NCBI GenBank assembly: GCA_964589285.1
Contig: CAZPSP010000045.1
Coordinates: 1-16,955, forward strand
Direction: 5' to 3'
Source: DAOUEG01 sp964589285
GTDB lineage: Bacteria; Chloroflexota; Dehalococcoidia; Dehalococcoidales; RBG-16-60-22
Length of the DNA: 16,955 bases
Shown here piece after piece: positions 7,585-13,791 of the stretch (position 1 is its first letter; each line of letters begins with the position of its first letter). Under the pieces are notes generated by a model. The model ran no database searches. It saw nothing but the letters and a program-made list of their open reading frames with translations, and was not told the DNA's origin. A program made the position numbers and the translations under genes.

Positions 7585-7683
7585 GGCTCGGTTCGATTCG
7601 GAGGCTGTCCGGCGTTTTCAGCCTCGATTCGATCCGGAGGCTGTATGGCGATTTCAGCCTCGATCCGTTCCGGAGCGTACGGG
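7585..7683. repeat. 36-nt tandem repeat with internal hairpins, about 2.7 copies
   Basis: Unit 1 (7585-7620) and unit 2 (7621-7656) are both 36 nt and agree at most positions; a partial third unit begins at 7657 and fades by about 7683. A more diverged start may lie at 7541. Within each full unit GAGGCTG pairs with CAGCCTC across the unit boundary with an 11-nt loop, so the array can fold into consecutive hairpins. The period is a multiple of three and the frames stay open on both strands, giving 12-residue repeats, but no ribosome site supports translation. Confidence 0.65.
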
Positions 7684-7790
7684 AAATGAATGAGGCGTAT
7701 AACGCGGCATCGCCAGCATTTCCGGGACAAGTCCGTATTTGCTTTTTCATAGCGTGAGTCCTTTGCTTCTACGATACGCCATGACTTCAT

Positions 7791-7810
7791 AATAGCACAT
7801 ATGTACTATT
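7791..7810. promoter_or_regulatory. 20-bp imperfect palindrome sharing its core with the 6939 site
   Basis: AATAGCACATATGTACTATT is symmetric apart from one mismatched pair (7796/7805). Ten bases, ACATATGTAC, are identical to the dyad at 6941-6950. The two sites flank the 7058 gene, which suggests binding by one dimeric regulator or a shared repeat origin. Confidence 0.4.
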
Positions 7811-7877
7811 CCAGCAAGGAAGTTTTGTCTTTTTTTTAGGGGGAAGGAAAACGAATAGTGCGTTATGCCTTGAAGGC

Positions 7878-7899
7878 CGCGGGCAGGGACGCCCGCGCT
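7878..7899. repeat. REP-like palindromic repeat, type A copy 1
   Basis: The stem CGCGGGC (7878-7884), loop AGGGAC and stem GCCCGCG (7891-7897), followed by CT, form a 22-nt unit. An identical unit is found at 8092-8113. This is the look of dispersed intergenic palindromes (REP/MITE-like). Confidence 0.6.
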
Positions 7900-7995
7900 A
7901 CCCAGGGTGTGAAAAGGTCGGGAGTTGTAGACTTTGGATAATGCGGCGGCTGCGGCGGGGCTGGAGCCGCTGTGCGGGTTTCGGTTACTTAGAAC

Positions 7996-8029
7996 GGCGG
8001 GTAAAAAGGGTGAAAGGGTTTTGCCCGCC
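7996..8029. repeat. Hairpin GGCGGG/CCCGCC within the REP-like cluster
   Basis: GGCGGG (7996-8001) pairs with CCCGCC (8024-8029) around a 22-nt A/G/T-rich loop. It lies between the two type A copies and probably belongs to the same repeat cluster. The stem is only 6 bp. Confidence 0.35.
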
Positions 8030-8091
8030 CTACGGCATCGTGTAGGCTACAACTGGGACTTGGCTCGCGATGGCCTCACGGAGAAGGAAAT

Positions 8092-8113
8092 CGCGGGCAG
8101 GGACGCCCGCGCT
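8092..8113. repeat. REP-like palindromic repeat, type A copy 2
   Basis: This is identical over 22 nt to 7878-7899: stem CGCGGGC, loop AGGGAC, stem GCCCGCG, then CT. It is directly followed by a second hairpin at 8114-8140, making a compound element. Confidence 0.6.
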
Positions 8114-8140
8114 GGTGGGTTACGCTACGCTGCACCCACC
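8114..8140. repeat. REP-like hairpin, type B
   Basis: GGTGGGT (8114-8120) pairs perfectly with ACCCACC (8134-8140) around a 13-nt loop, TACGCTACGCTGC. It abuts the second type A repeat without a gap. Similar GGTGGGT...ACCCACC intergenic hairpins are widespread in bacterial genomes. Confidence 0.5.
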
Positions 8141-8180
8141 CTACAGCATTTGCCTGGCTCCATCATCACCCTCATCCTAA

Positions 8181-8207
8181 CCTTCTCCCATCGAGGGAGA
8201 AGGGAAG
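8181..8207. repeat. REP-like hairpin, type C copy 1
   Basis: CCTTCTCCC (8181-8189), loop ATCGA and GGGAGAAGG (8195-8203) make a perfect 9-bp stem. The 22 nt at 8186-8207 recur exactly at 8281-8302. Upstream it has a CCCTCATCCTAA-like lead-in, also echoed in copy 2. Confidence 0.6.
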
Positions 8208-8280
8208 TCCGTGCGGAGCCTGCTCAGGCTGTTGGGGCAATAACTGTCCTAGTTGTAGTACCACTCTCATCCCAGCCTAA

Positions 8281-8302
8281 TCCCATCGAGGGAGAAGGGA
8301 AG
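8281..8302. repeat. REP-like repeat, type C copy 2 (left stem arm lost)
   Basis: The 22 nt from TCCCATCGAGGG onwards are identical to 8186-8207, but the CCTTC part of the left stem arm is missing, so the full hairpin cannot form. This looks like a partly decayed copy. Confidence 0.5.
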
Positions 8303-8581
8303 AGGTTGCAGGCCGGTGAACGTAGTATACTACTTTGCGTTGCAGAGCGCCGTTCTTCGCAAAGCGTGTTTCCTGCGGAGTAGTGGTATAAAATACGGCC
8401 CGGAAAACGGCAACTATCTCCATTTGGGTGTTGTAATGCGTAACAGACTGTCGCGCTGCGTCACCTTTGCGCCAGCCGCGGCGGTTTGTTTTAGGCGTTT
8501 TGGCCGATTTGGGGTTTTCATCCCGGAGGTAAAATCAGGTATCAGGATTGGTTCCTGCTGTTTTTTCCTCCTCCCTGATAT

Positions 8582-8621
8582 GGGGGGAAGCCGTATTGGG
8601 GGCATTTACGGTTTTCCCCCT
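8582..8621. other. 40-nt hairpin in the non-coding region
   Basis: CCGTA (8591-8595) pairs with TACGG (8607-8611). The helix extends outward through GAA with TTT and GGGGG (8583-8587) with CCCCC (8616-8620), with one bulged base and an 11-nt loop. A short pyrimidine run follows. It could be a terminator for an unrecognised small RNA, or another palindromic repeat present here as a single copy. Confidence 0.35.
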
Positions 8622-8845
8622 TTCCCATTCACAGGTCCAAATTGTGGTCTTCTCTGCCATTCCGGGGTATACGGATTGCTTCGGTCCACAGCGGCGGACG
8701 CTCGTAATGACGATGTGCTTATTCGATGAAATGCGGATACTTCCCCGTCAGGTTTACATGTCTGCTGAACCCATCTATAATAAGTAAATAAGTAAGCCTG
8801 TTCTTCTGCAACTTCCGACCGGCCTCACTGAACTCACCGGCAGCA

Positions 8846-8851
8846 TATAAT
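8846..8851 (+). promoter_or_regulatory. TATAAT -10 box next to the activase start codon
   Basis: A perfect TATAAT ends only four bases before the ATG at 8856, and the stretch before the ATG has no Shine-Dalgarno sequence. Transcription from this box would start at or beside the A of the ATG, giving a leaderless mRNA. No good -35 box is seen 16-18 bp upstream, so the promoter remains a candidate. Confidence 0.45.
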
Positions 8852-8855
8852 ATAA

Positions 8856-11800
8856 ATGAAACTTGGCTTAGACATCGGGTCCGTGACCGCCAAGGTCGTG
8901 GTCATGGACGGAACAGATACCATTCTCATGTCCCGGTATGTCCGGACCATCGGGCAGCCGGTCGAGACCGTTCTCTCCATTCTCAAGGAGGTCCTTGCGG
9001 AATATCCTCCGCAGGGCTTCAACTGGGCCGGGGTTACCGGTACCGGCGGCCAGCTCATTGCGGACATCCTCGGTATCCCCTTTGTGAATGAAATTACCGC
9101 CCAGGCGACCGGCCTGACCCGTTACCATCCCGATGTCCAGACCATCCTGGAGATCGGCGGGGAGGACTCCAAGCTCATCGTCCTCGAACAGCAGGCGGGC
9201 GGCCTTCCCAAGGTAGCGGACTTCTCCCTCAACGGTGTGTGCGCCGCGGGGACCGGTTCATTCCTGGATCAGCAGGCCTCCCGCATGGGCATTCCCATCG
9301 AAGAATTCGGCGATGTCGCCCTCAAGTCCGAAAACCCGCCCCGGGTGGCGGGCCGCTGCAGCGTCTTTGCCAAGAGCGACATGATCCACCTTCAGCAGGT
9401 CGGCACGCCCGTCCATGACATCGTCGCCGGCCTGTGCTTCGCGATGATCCGTAATTTCAAGGGACAGGTCATCCGCGGCCGGGAACTTGCTACGCCCATC
9501 TCCTTCCAGGGCGGCGTGGCCGCCAATAAGGGCATCAGGAGGGCGGTACTGGAAGTCCTGGAACTGGATGAGAAAGACCTCATCATTCCGGAACATTTCG
9601 AACTCCTCGGAGCCATCGGCGCGGCGCTCGTAGCCGGGGAAGGGAAGGTCCCAGAAGACGTCGTGGCGCGGTTGGAGAAGTACATCGAAGAGCGCGCCTA
9701 TCAGTTCGTCACGCTGCCGCAGCTTTCCGGCGGCGATTACGATATCGATGTCGAGCCTCTCCCCCCTGACGGCGATACGCCTGTGGAAGCCTACATCGGT
9801 GTGGATATCGGTTCCATCAGCACCAACGTGGTGGTCATCGATAAAGACAACAACGTCCTGGCGCGCCGCTACCTGATGACCGCCAGCCGGCCCATCGAAG
9901 CCGTCAAGCGCGGCCTCAAGGAAGTGGCGGATGAACTCGGCGACCGCGTGGTCATCAAGGGCACCGGCTCCACCGGCTCGGGCCGTTACATGACCGGCGA
10001 GTTCTTCGGGGCGGACGTCGTCCGCAACGAGATCACCAGCCACGCCCGCGCCGCCGCATTCATGTGCCCGGACGCGGACACCATCTTCGAGATCGGCGGG
10101 CAGGACGCCAAGTATATCTCGCTTCAGAACGGCACCATCGTAGATTTCACCATGAACAAGGTCTGCGCCGCCGGGACCGGCTCCTTCCTGGAAGAGCAGG
10201 CGGAAAAGCTGGGCGTCAACATCAAGGAAGAGTTCGGTAAGCTCGGCCTGGCGGCCAAAAATCCTCTCGACCTGGGAGAACGCTGCACCGTCTTCATGGA
10301 GTCACAGCAGAACTATTACAAACAGCGCGGCGCGGCCAAGCGCGACCTTGTGGCCGGCCTGGCCTACTCCGTGGTCCGCAACTATTTGACCAAGGTGGTC
10401 GAGGACCGGCAGATCGGCGACCACATCCTTTTCCAGGGCGGCACCGCCTTCAACCGGGCGGTCAAGGCCGCCTTCGAGAGCGTCACCGGCAAGAAGGTCA
10501 CCGTGCCGCCGCACCATGATATTCTCGGCGCTATCGGCGTGGCCATCCTCGCGCGAGAATACATGGAAGAGACGGGGAAGAAGACCCGGTTCCGCGGCTT
10601 CGACCTTTCCAACCGCAAGTATGAACTCTCCTCCTTCGAGTGCAAGAAGTGCTCCAACCGGTGTGAGATCCACAAGGTTGTCTTCGAAGGCGAGGACCCG
10701 CTGTTCTACGGTTCCCGCTGCGGCCTCTGGGATTCCGACGAGAAGAAGCAGCAGCGGCAGTCTTCGACCATACCCCGGCTCTTCGAGGAACGCGCCGCAC
10801 ACCTGATGAGCGCCTATCCCAAGGACGAGCCGGACAGGCCCAACGGCAAGACCGTGGGCATTCCGCGCGTCCTTTTCTACCATGAGCTTTTCCCGCTCTG
10901 GAAGGGGTTTTTCACCGAACTGGGATTCAAGGTGATAACCTCGGACCCCACGAACCGCCATATCATACGGCAGGGCGTGGAGAACATCGTCGAAGAGCCG
11001 TGCCTGCCCATCAAGCTGGCCCACGGCCATATGCTCAACCTGCTGGAAAAACAGCCGGACTACGTCTTCACGCCGGTGCAGAGTACCATGGAGAAAATGA
11101 CGGCGGACTTCGCCAAGTCCTGGAACTGTCCGCTGACGCAAAGCCTGCCGTACCTGCTGATGAGTTCCAGCCGCATCCGCGAGACCCTGAACAGTCCGAA
11201 AGGCAAACAGACGAAGGTCCTCCGCCCGGTGATGCACCCGGACCGCGGGCGTCCCTGGCTCAGGAAGGTACTGCGGCGGCTGGCGATGGGCATCGGCGTC
11301 AAGGACAAAAAACGGATAGAGCAGGCCATCGATGCCGGCCTGTCCGCGTTCGACGGTTTCAATCTGTGGCAGGTGCAGCGCGGCAAAGAGATACTCGACG
11401 GTTTGAAGCCGGAAGAACGGGCCATCGTCATCATCGGCCGCGCCTATAACACCTATGATGAAGGCATGACGCTCAACCTGCCGGAAAAGCTCCGGGACCT
11501 CAACATGCTGGCTATTCCCATCGATTTCCTGCCGCTGGCTTCCGTGGCCGCCCAGGTCAACAGGGATTTCCCGAACATGTACTGGAAGGCCGGGCAGAAG
11601 ATCCTCTGCGCCGCCCATCTCATCGCGCGGGACCCCCGGCTGTTCGGTCTCTACGTGACCAACTTTGCCTGCGGGCCGGACTCCTACATGCTCAAGTTCT
11701 TCACCAAGGCCACGGAAGGCAAGCCCTTCCTGACCATCGAGATAGATGAACACTCCGCGGATGCCGGCCTCATCACCCGGTGCGAGGCATTCATCGATAC

Positions 11801-13076
11801 CATTCGCAATGCCCGCACGCGAGGCACTTCCCGGCCCATACCCCAGGTCAGCATCTCGTCCAATCACCGGGGCAGCCGCACCGTGTATGTGCCTTATATG
11901 ATCGACCACGGGTTTCTGCTCGCGGCGGCCATGCGTCACGGCGGCGTTCCCGCGGAGGCATTGCCGGAATCGGACGATCTGACCCTGGAAATCGGCCGGC
12001 GCTACACCACCGGCAAGGAATGCTATCCCAGCATCATTACCACGGGCGACATCGTGAAGAAGACGATGGCCCCGGACTTCGATCCCGCCCATTCGGCGTT
12101 CTTCATGCCGGCCGCGGCGGGTCCCTGCCGGTTCGGGCAGTACAACCGGCTGCACCGCATTATCCTGGATGAAATCGGCCTCCAGGACGTGCCTATCCTC
12201 GTCTTCGACCAGACGGGCGGTTACCATAATGATCTTTCCAACATGGGCAACGGTTTCCGCATCAACGCCTGGCGCAGCTTCGTCATCCTCGATTCCATCC
12301 AGAAGCTGGTGCTGGAACGCCGGCCGTACGAGGTCAACAAGGGACAGACGGACGCCGTCTACAGGGAACTGCTCGATGAGCTTATCAAGAGGGTGGGGCA
12401 GGACGGCGCGACGCTGCGGGAGTTCTCCCGTAAAGCCCGGCAGGCGCTGGAAGCGGTACAGATAGATACGAGCCAGCGCCGGCCACGTATCGGCATCGTC
12501 GGGGAGATATTCGTCCGCTCCAATAAGTTTGCCAATGACGGCCTGGTGCAGACACTGGAGCGGCTCGGCGGGCAGGCCGGCGCGCCGCCCATCGAAGAAT
12601 GGTTCGACTACATCGACCACCAGCGCGACTTCCGCTACCGCAAGCACCTGGAGGGCACCTGGAAGGACCGGCTCAAGCAGAGCATTACCGAGATGGTCAT
12701 GGAGCGGACCGTTGAGCCGCTGAGAAAAGAGTTCGATGACGCTATCGAACTGTTCACGCGCGAGGCGGACACCGCGGAGACAATCGAAAAAGGCTGGAAG
12801 TATCTGACACCGGCGGTGGAAGGCGAGGCCATCCTCAGCATGGGACGCGTGATTGAGTACGCCGAGCACGGCTTCGACGGCATTATCAACGTCATACCAT
12901 TCGGGTGCATGCCGGGCACCATCGTGGCATTGCTGCTCCACCAGTTCCGGCAGGACTACGGGCTGCCGTTCCTCAACGTCATCGTGGAAGGGACCAGGAA
13001 CACCGGCCAGGACATCCGCTTCGATGCCTTTATCCAGCAGGCCGCCGAGCACATGCGTACCCACCGCAAGGCGTGA
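8856..13076 (+). CDS. Giant CoA-enzyme activase: tandem BcrA/BadF/HgdC ATPase modules with DUF2229 and HgdB-like C-terminus
   Basis: Proteins of this family use ATP hydrolysis to push low-potential electrons to 2-hydroxyacyl-CoA dehydratases, benzoyl-CoA reductases or related iron-sulfur partners. This cytoplasmic protein has 1406 residues. Module 1 (about 1-275) has GLDIGSVTAK, EIGGEDSK and VCAAGTGSFLD. Module 2 (about 312-580) repeats these as GVDIGSISTN, EIGGQDAK and VCAAGTGSFLE. Both keep the two cluster cysteines: Cys129/Cys168 (39 apart, as Cys127/Cys166 in HgdC) and Cys437/Cys477. A C-x2-C-x3-C...C cluster follows (596, 599, 603, 622), then a DUF2229 region from about 666 with CLPIKLAHGH (Cys716). 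An HgdB-like C-terminus follows, with motif cysteines at 939, 1056, 1091 and 1351. It matches the large COG1924/COG3580/COG3581 composite activases. No dehydratase subunit genes are adjacent, so the target is unknown. Confidence 0.93.
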   Translation: MKLGLDIGSVTAKVVVMDGTDTILMSRYVRTIGQPVETVLSILKEVLAEYPPQGFNWAGVTGTGGQLIADILGIPFVNEITAQATGLTRYHPDVQTILEIGGEDSKLIVLEQQAGGLPKVADFSLNGVCAAGTGSFLDQQASRMGIPIEEFGDVALKSENPPRVAGRCSVFAKSDMIHLQQVGTPVHDIVAGLCFAMIRNFKGQVIRGRELATPISFQGGVAANKGIRRAVLEVLELDEKDLIIPEHFELLGAIGAALVAGEGKVPEDVVARLEKYIEERAYQFVTLPQLSGGDYDIDVEPLPPDGDTPVEAYIGVDIGSISTNVVVIDKDNNVLARRYLMTASRPIEAVKRGLKEVADELGDRVVIKGTGSTGSGRYMTGEFFGADVVRNEITSHARAAAFMCPDADTIFEIGGQDAKYISLQNGTIVDFTMNKVCAAGTGSFLEEQAEKLGVNIKEEFGKLGLAAKNPLDLGERCTVFMESQQNYYKQRGAAKRDLVAGLAYSVVRNYLTKVVEDRQIGDHILFQGGTAFNRAVKAAFESVTGKKVTVPPHHDILGAIGVAILAREYMEETGKKTRFRGFDLSNRKYELSSFECKKCSNRCEIHKVVFEGEDPLFYGSRCGLWDSDEKKQQRQSSTIPRLFEERAAHLMSAYPKDEPDRPNGKTVGIPRVLFYHELFPLWKGFFTELGFKVITSDPTNRHIIRQGVENIVEEPCLPIKLAHGHMLNLLEKQPDYVFTPVQSTMEKMTADFAKSWNCPLTQSLPYLLMSSSRIRETLNSPKGKQTKVLRPVMHPDRGRPWLRKVLRRLAMGIGVKDKKRIEQAIDAGLSAFDGFNLWQVQRGKEILDGLKPEERAIVIIGRAYNTYDEGMTLNLPEKLRDLNMLAIPIDFLPLASVAAQVNRDFPNMYWKAGQKILCAAHLIARDPRLFGLYVTNFACGPDSYMLKFFTKATEGKPFLTIEIDEHSADAGLITRCEAFIDTIRNARTRGTSRPIPQVSISSNHRGSRTVYVPYMIDHGFLLAAAMRHGGVPAEALPESDDLTLEIGRRYTTGKECYPSIITTGDIVKKTMAPDFDPAHSAFFMPAAAGPCRFGQYNRLHRIILDEIGLQDVPILVFDQTGGYHNDLSNMGNGFRINAWRSFVILDSIQKLVLERRPYEVNKGQTDAVYRELLDELIKRVGQDGATLREFSRKARQALEAVQIDTSQRRPRIGIVGEIFVRSNKFANDGLVQTLERLGGQAGAPPIEEWFDYIDHQRDFRYRKHLEGTWKDRLKQSITEMVMERTVEPLRKEFDDAIELFTREADTAETIEKGWKYLTPAVEGEAILSMGRVIEYAEHGFDGIINVIPFGCMPGTIVALLLHQFRQDYGLPFLNVIVEGTRNTGQDIRFDAFIQQAAEHMRTHRKA

Positions 13077-13096
13077 AGCAACCCGGATTGGTCGTA

Positions 13097-13110
13097 CCCG
13101 TGAAAACGGG
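13097..13110 (+). other. Short GNRA-loop hairpin after the activase gene
   Basis: CCCGT (13097-13101), GAAA loop, ACGGG (13106-13110). It lies 20 nt after the activase stop. No T-run follows, so it may be an mRNA 3' stabiliser rather than a terminator. Confidence 0.35.
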
Positions 13111-13149
13111 AACCCGTCAAGGCCTGCCCCAGATTTTTCAGATCCAACG

Positions 13150-13228
13150 ACCCGGCCGCCGTATGTATCATTCCGGTCGGGTCCGGAACCTCGTGAAGCC
13201 TCAAACGATACTGCTTTTACAGCAGTAT
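13150..13228 (+). other. Two consecutive hairpins in the activase 3' region
   Basis: ACCCGGCCG (13150-13158) pairs with CGGTCGGGT (13174-13182), with one wobble and a 15-nt loop. ATACTGC (13208-13214) pairs with GCAGTAT (13222-13228) with a 7-nt loop and is followed by ATATTTAGTT. The second may act as a weak terminator. Apart from these and the 13097 hairpin I see no gene between 13077 and 13334. Confidence 0.35.
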
Positions 13229-13334
13229 ATTTAGTTGATGTTTATCTCCAACCCCGGGTATTTATGCTTTTTCACGCTGTCCGATTGTACCCTTAAGAGA
13301 GTTATTCATTAAAAGTCCACTCAAGGGCAGGTCT

Positions 13335-13472
13335 ATGAAAAGCTTCGTGCTGGTGGGAAAGGCCAAAACGGTGTTCCGGCTGCTTGAACTAAAGCTCCGG
13401 TATGAAACACGCGCCGGAGAAGGCGGCAACAAGGACAACGGCCGACTCGATAGAAAAAAAGAAACGGAATAG
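13335..13472 (+). CDS. Candidate 45-aa small protein with a VLVGKA N-terminus
   Basis: This is a short frame that a 60-codon cutoff would miss. ATG at 13335 is preceded by AAGGG (13323-13327) with a 7-nt gap. The frame ends at TAG 13470-13472, one base before the end of the convergent zinc-ribbon gene, which is how real convergent genes often sit. The product begins MKSFVLVGKAKTVFRLLELK and continues as a very basic, Gly/Asn/Lys-rich tail. The VLVGKA strand followed by an amphipathic helix recalls MciZ, the 40-aa FtsZ inhibitor of Bacillus (VVLVGKAWEI...). This is resemblance over a short segment recalled from memory, not an alignment. Codon third positions are mixed. It could also be chance. 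Confidence 0.45.
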   Translation: MKSFVLVGKAKTVFRLLELKLRYETRAGEGGNKDNGRLDRKKETE

Positions 13473-13482
13473 CTTACTTCCG
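13453..13482 (-). terminator. Intrinsic terminator of the minus-strand zinc-ribbon gene
   Basis: Read on the minus strand, CGGAA (13482-13478) and TTCCG (13469-13465) form a 5-bp stem around an 8-nt loop. The T-rich run TTTCTTTTTTT follows (13464-13454). The stem includes the stop codon of the gene, and it overlaps the 3' end of the 13335 candidate gene. Confidence 0.5.
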
Positions 13483-13692
13483 GAACTTGTTCTTGAGGTC
13501 TTCTATTTCCTTCTGCTGCTGATATTCTTCTTCCGTGAGCGGCTCGCAGGACACAAGCTGGCTGTTCTTGATGTGGATCGTAAAATACTCGTGACACTTC
13601 CAGCAGCGGCGGGGCCCCTTATATTCATCTATCACGAGGGAAAGTTTGGTTTCGGCGCCGCATTCCGGGCATATCAAGGACATCATCGCCAT
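13474..13692 (-). CDS. Small zinc-ribbon protein, hypothetical
   Basis: The 72-residue protein has CPEC (Cys8/Cys11) and CWKC (Cys30/Cys33), which should bind one Zn ion in a compact ribbon. A lysine/glutamate-rich helix follows (TEEEYQQQKEIEDLKNKFRK). On the minus strand AAAGGAG sits seven bases before the ATG at 13692, a strong ribosome site that fixes the start among several nearby Met codons. No DNA-binding or enzyme domain is seen beyond the ribbon. It has two TATAAT-like boxes upstream on its own strand and lies 99 bp after the permease gene, so it could be transcribed alone or with it. Function is unknown. Confidence 0.8.
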   Translation of the reverse strand: MAMMSLICPECGAETKLSLVIDEYKGPRRCWKCHEYFTIHIKNSQLVSCEPLTEEEYQQQKEIEDLKNKFRK

Positions 13693-13721
13693 GAGAATTC
13701 TCCTTTGAGCAGGGTGCCTGA

Positions 13722-13743
13722 ATTATAAATCTTCCCGATTATA
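13722..13743 (-). promoter_or_regulatory. Two TATAAT boxes upstream of the minus-strand zinc-ribbon gene
   Basis: On the minus strand TATAAT occurs at 13743-13738 and again at 13727-13722, 16 bp apart. Neither has a strong -35 box. Either could drive the gene starting at 13692. Confidence 0.4.
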
Positions 13744-13791
13744 CCACTAACCTCACGTTCAGACCAACCGTACTTATAGGGGGTATCCCGC

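Larger units (their letters stand above)
7445..8855. other. 1.4-kb repeat-rich region without convincing genes
   Basis: Several overlapping open frames of 60-150 codons occur on both strands, but they run through repeats, lack ribosome sites and have improbable compositions. The region instead contains 36-nt tandem units (7585-7683), an imperfect 20-bp palindrome (7791-7810), a mosaic of REP-like hairpins (7878-8302) and a 40-nt hairpin (8582-8621), and it ends at the -10 box of the activase gene. It has no tRNA or rRNA that I can fold by eye. It could be a landing zone for palindromic repeat elements or the remains of lost genes. Confidence 0.6.

Noticed and set aside
7541..7683. CRISPR array
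   Set aside because: The 36-nt period comes from contiguous tandem units with no unique spacers between them, and no cas gene is present.
7934..8383. 149-codon plus-strand frame in the repeat region
   Set aside because: It runs straight through several palindromic repeats and lacks a ribosome site; composition is not protein-like.
8316..8729. 137-codon plus-strand frame before the activase
   Set aside because: Cys/Phe/Gly-rich improbable composition, no ribosome site, and it covers the 40-nt hairpin; judged non-coding.
9258..10043. 261-codon minus-strand frame within the activase
   Set aside because: It lies fully antisense to conserved ATPase motifs of the plus-strand protein; composition is a mirror of that gene.
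10302..13064. Open frame of 920 codons on the minus strand inside the activase gene
   Set aside because: It is an antisense shadow produced by G/C-rich third codon positions of the real plus-strand gene, whose domains and motifs are unmistakable. The antisense product shows no recognisable domain.
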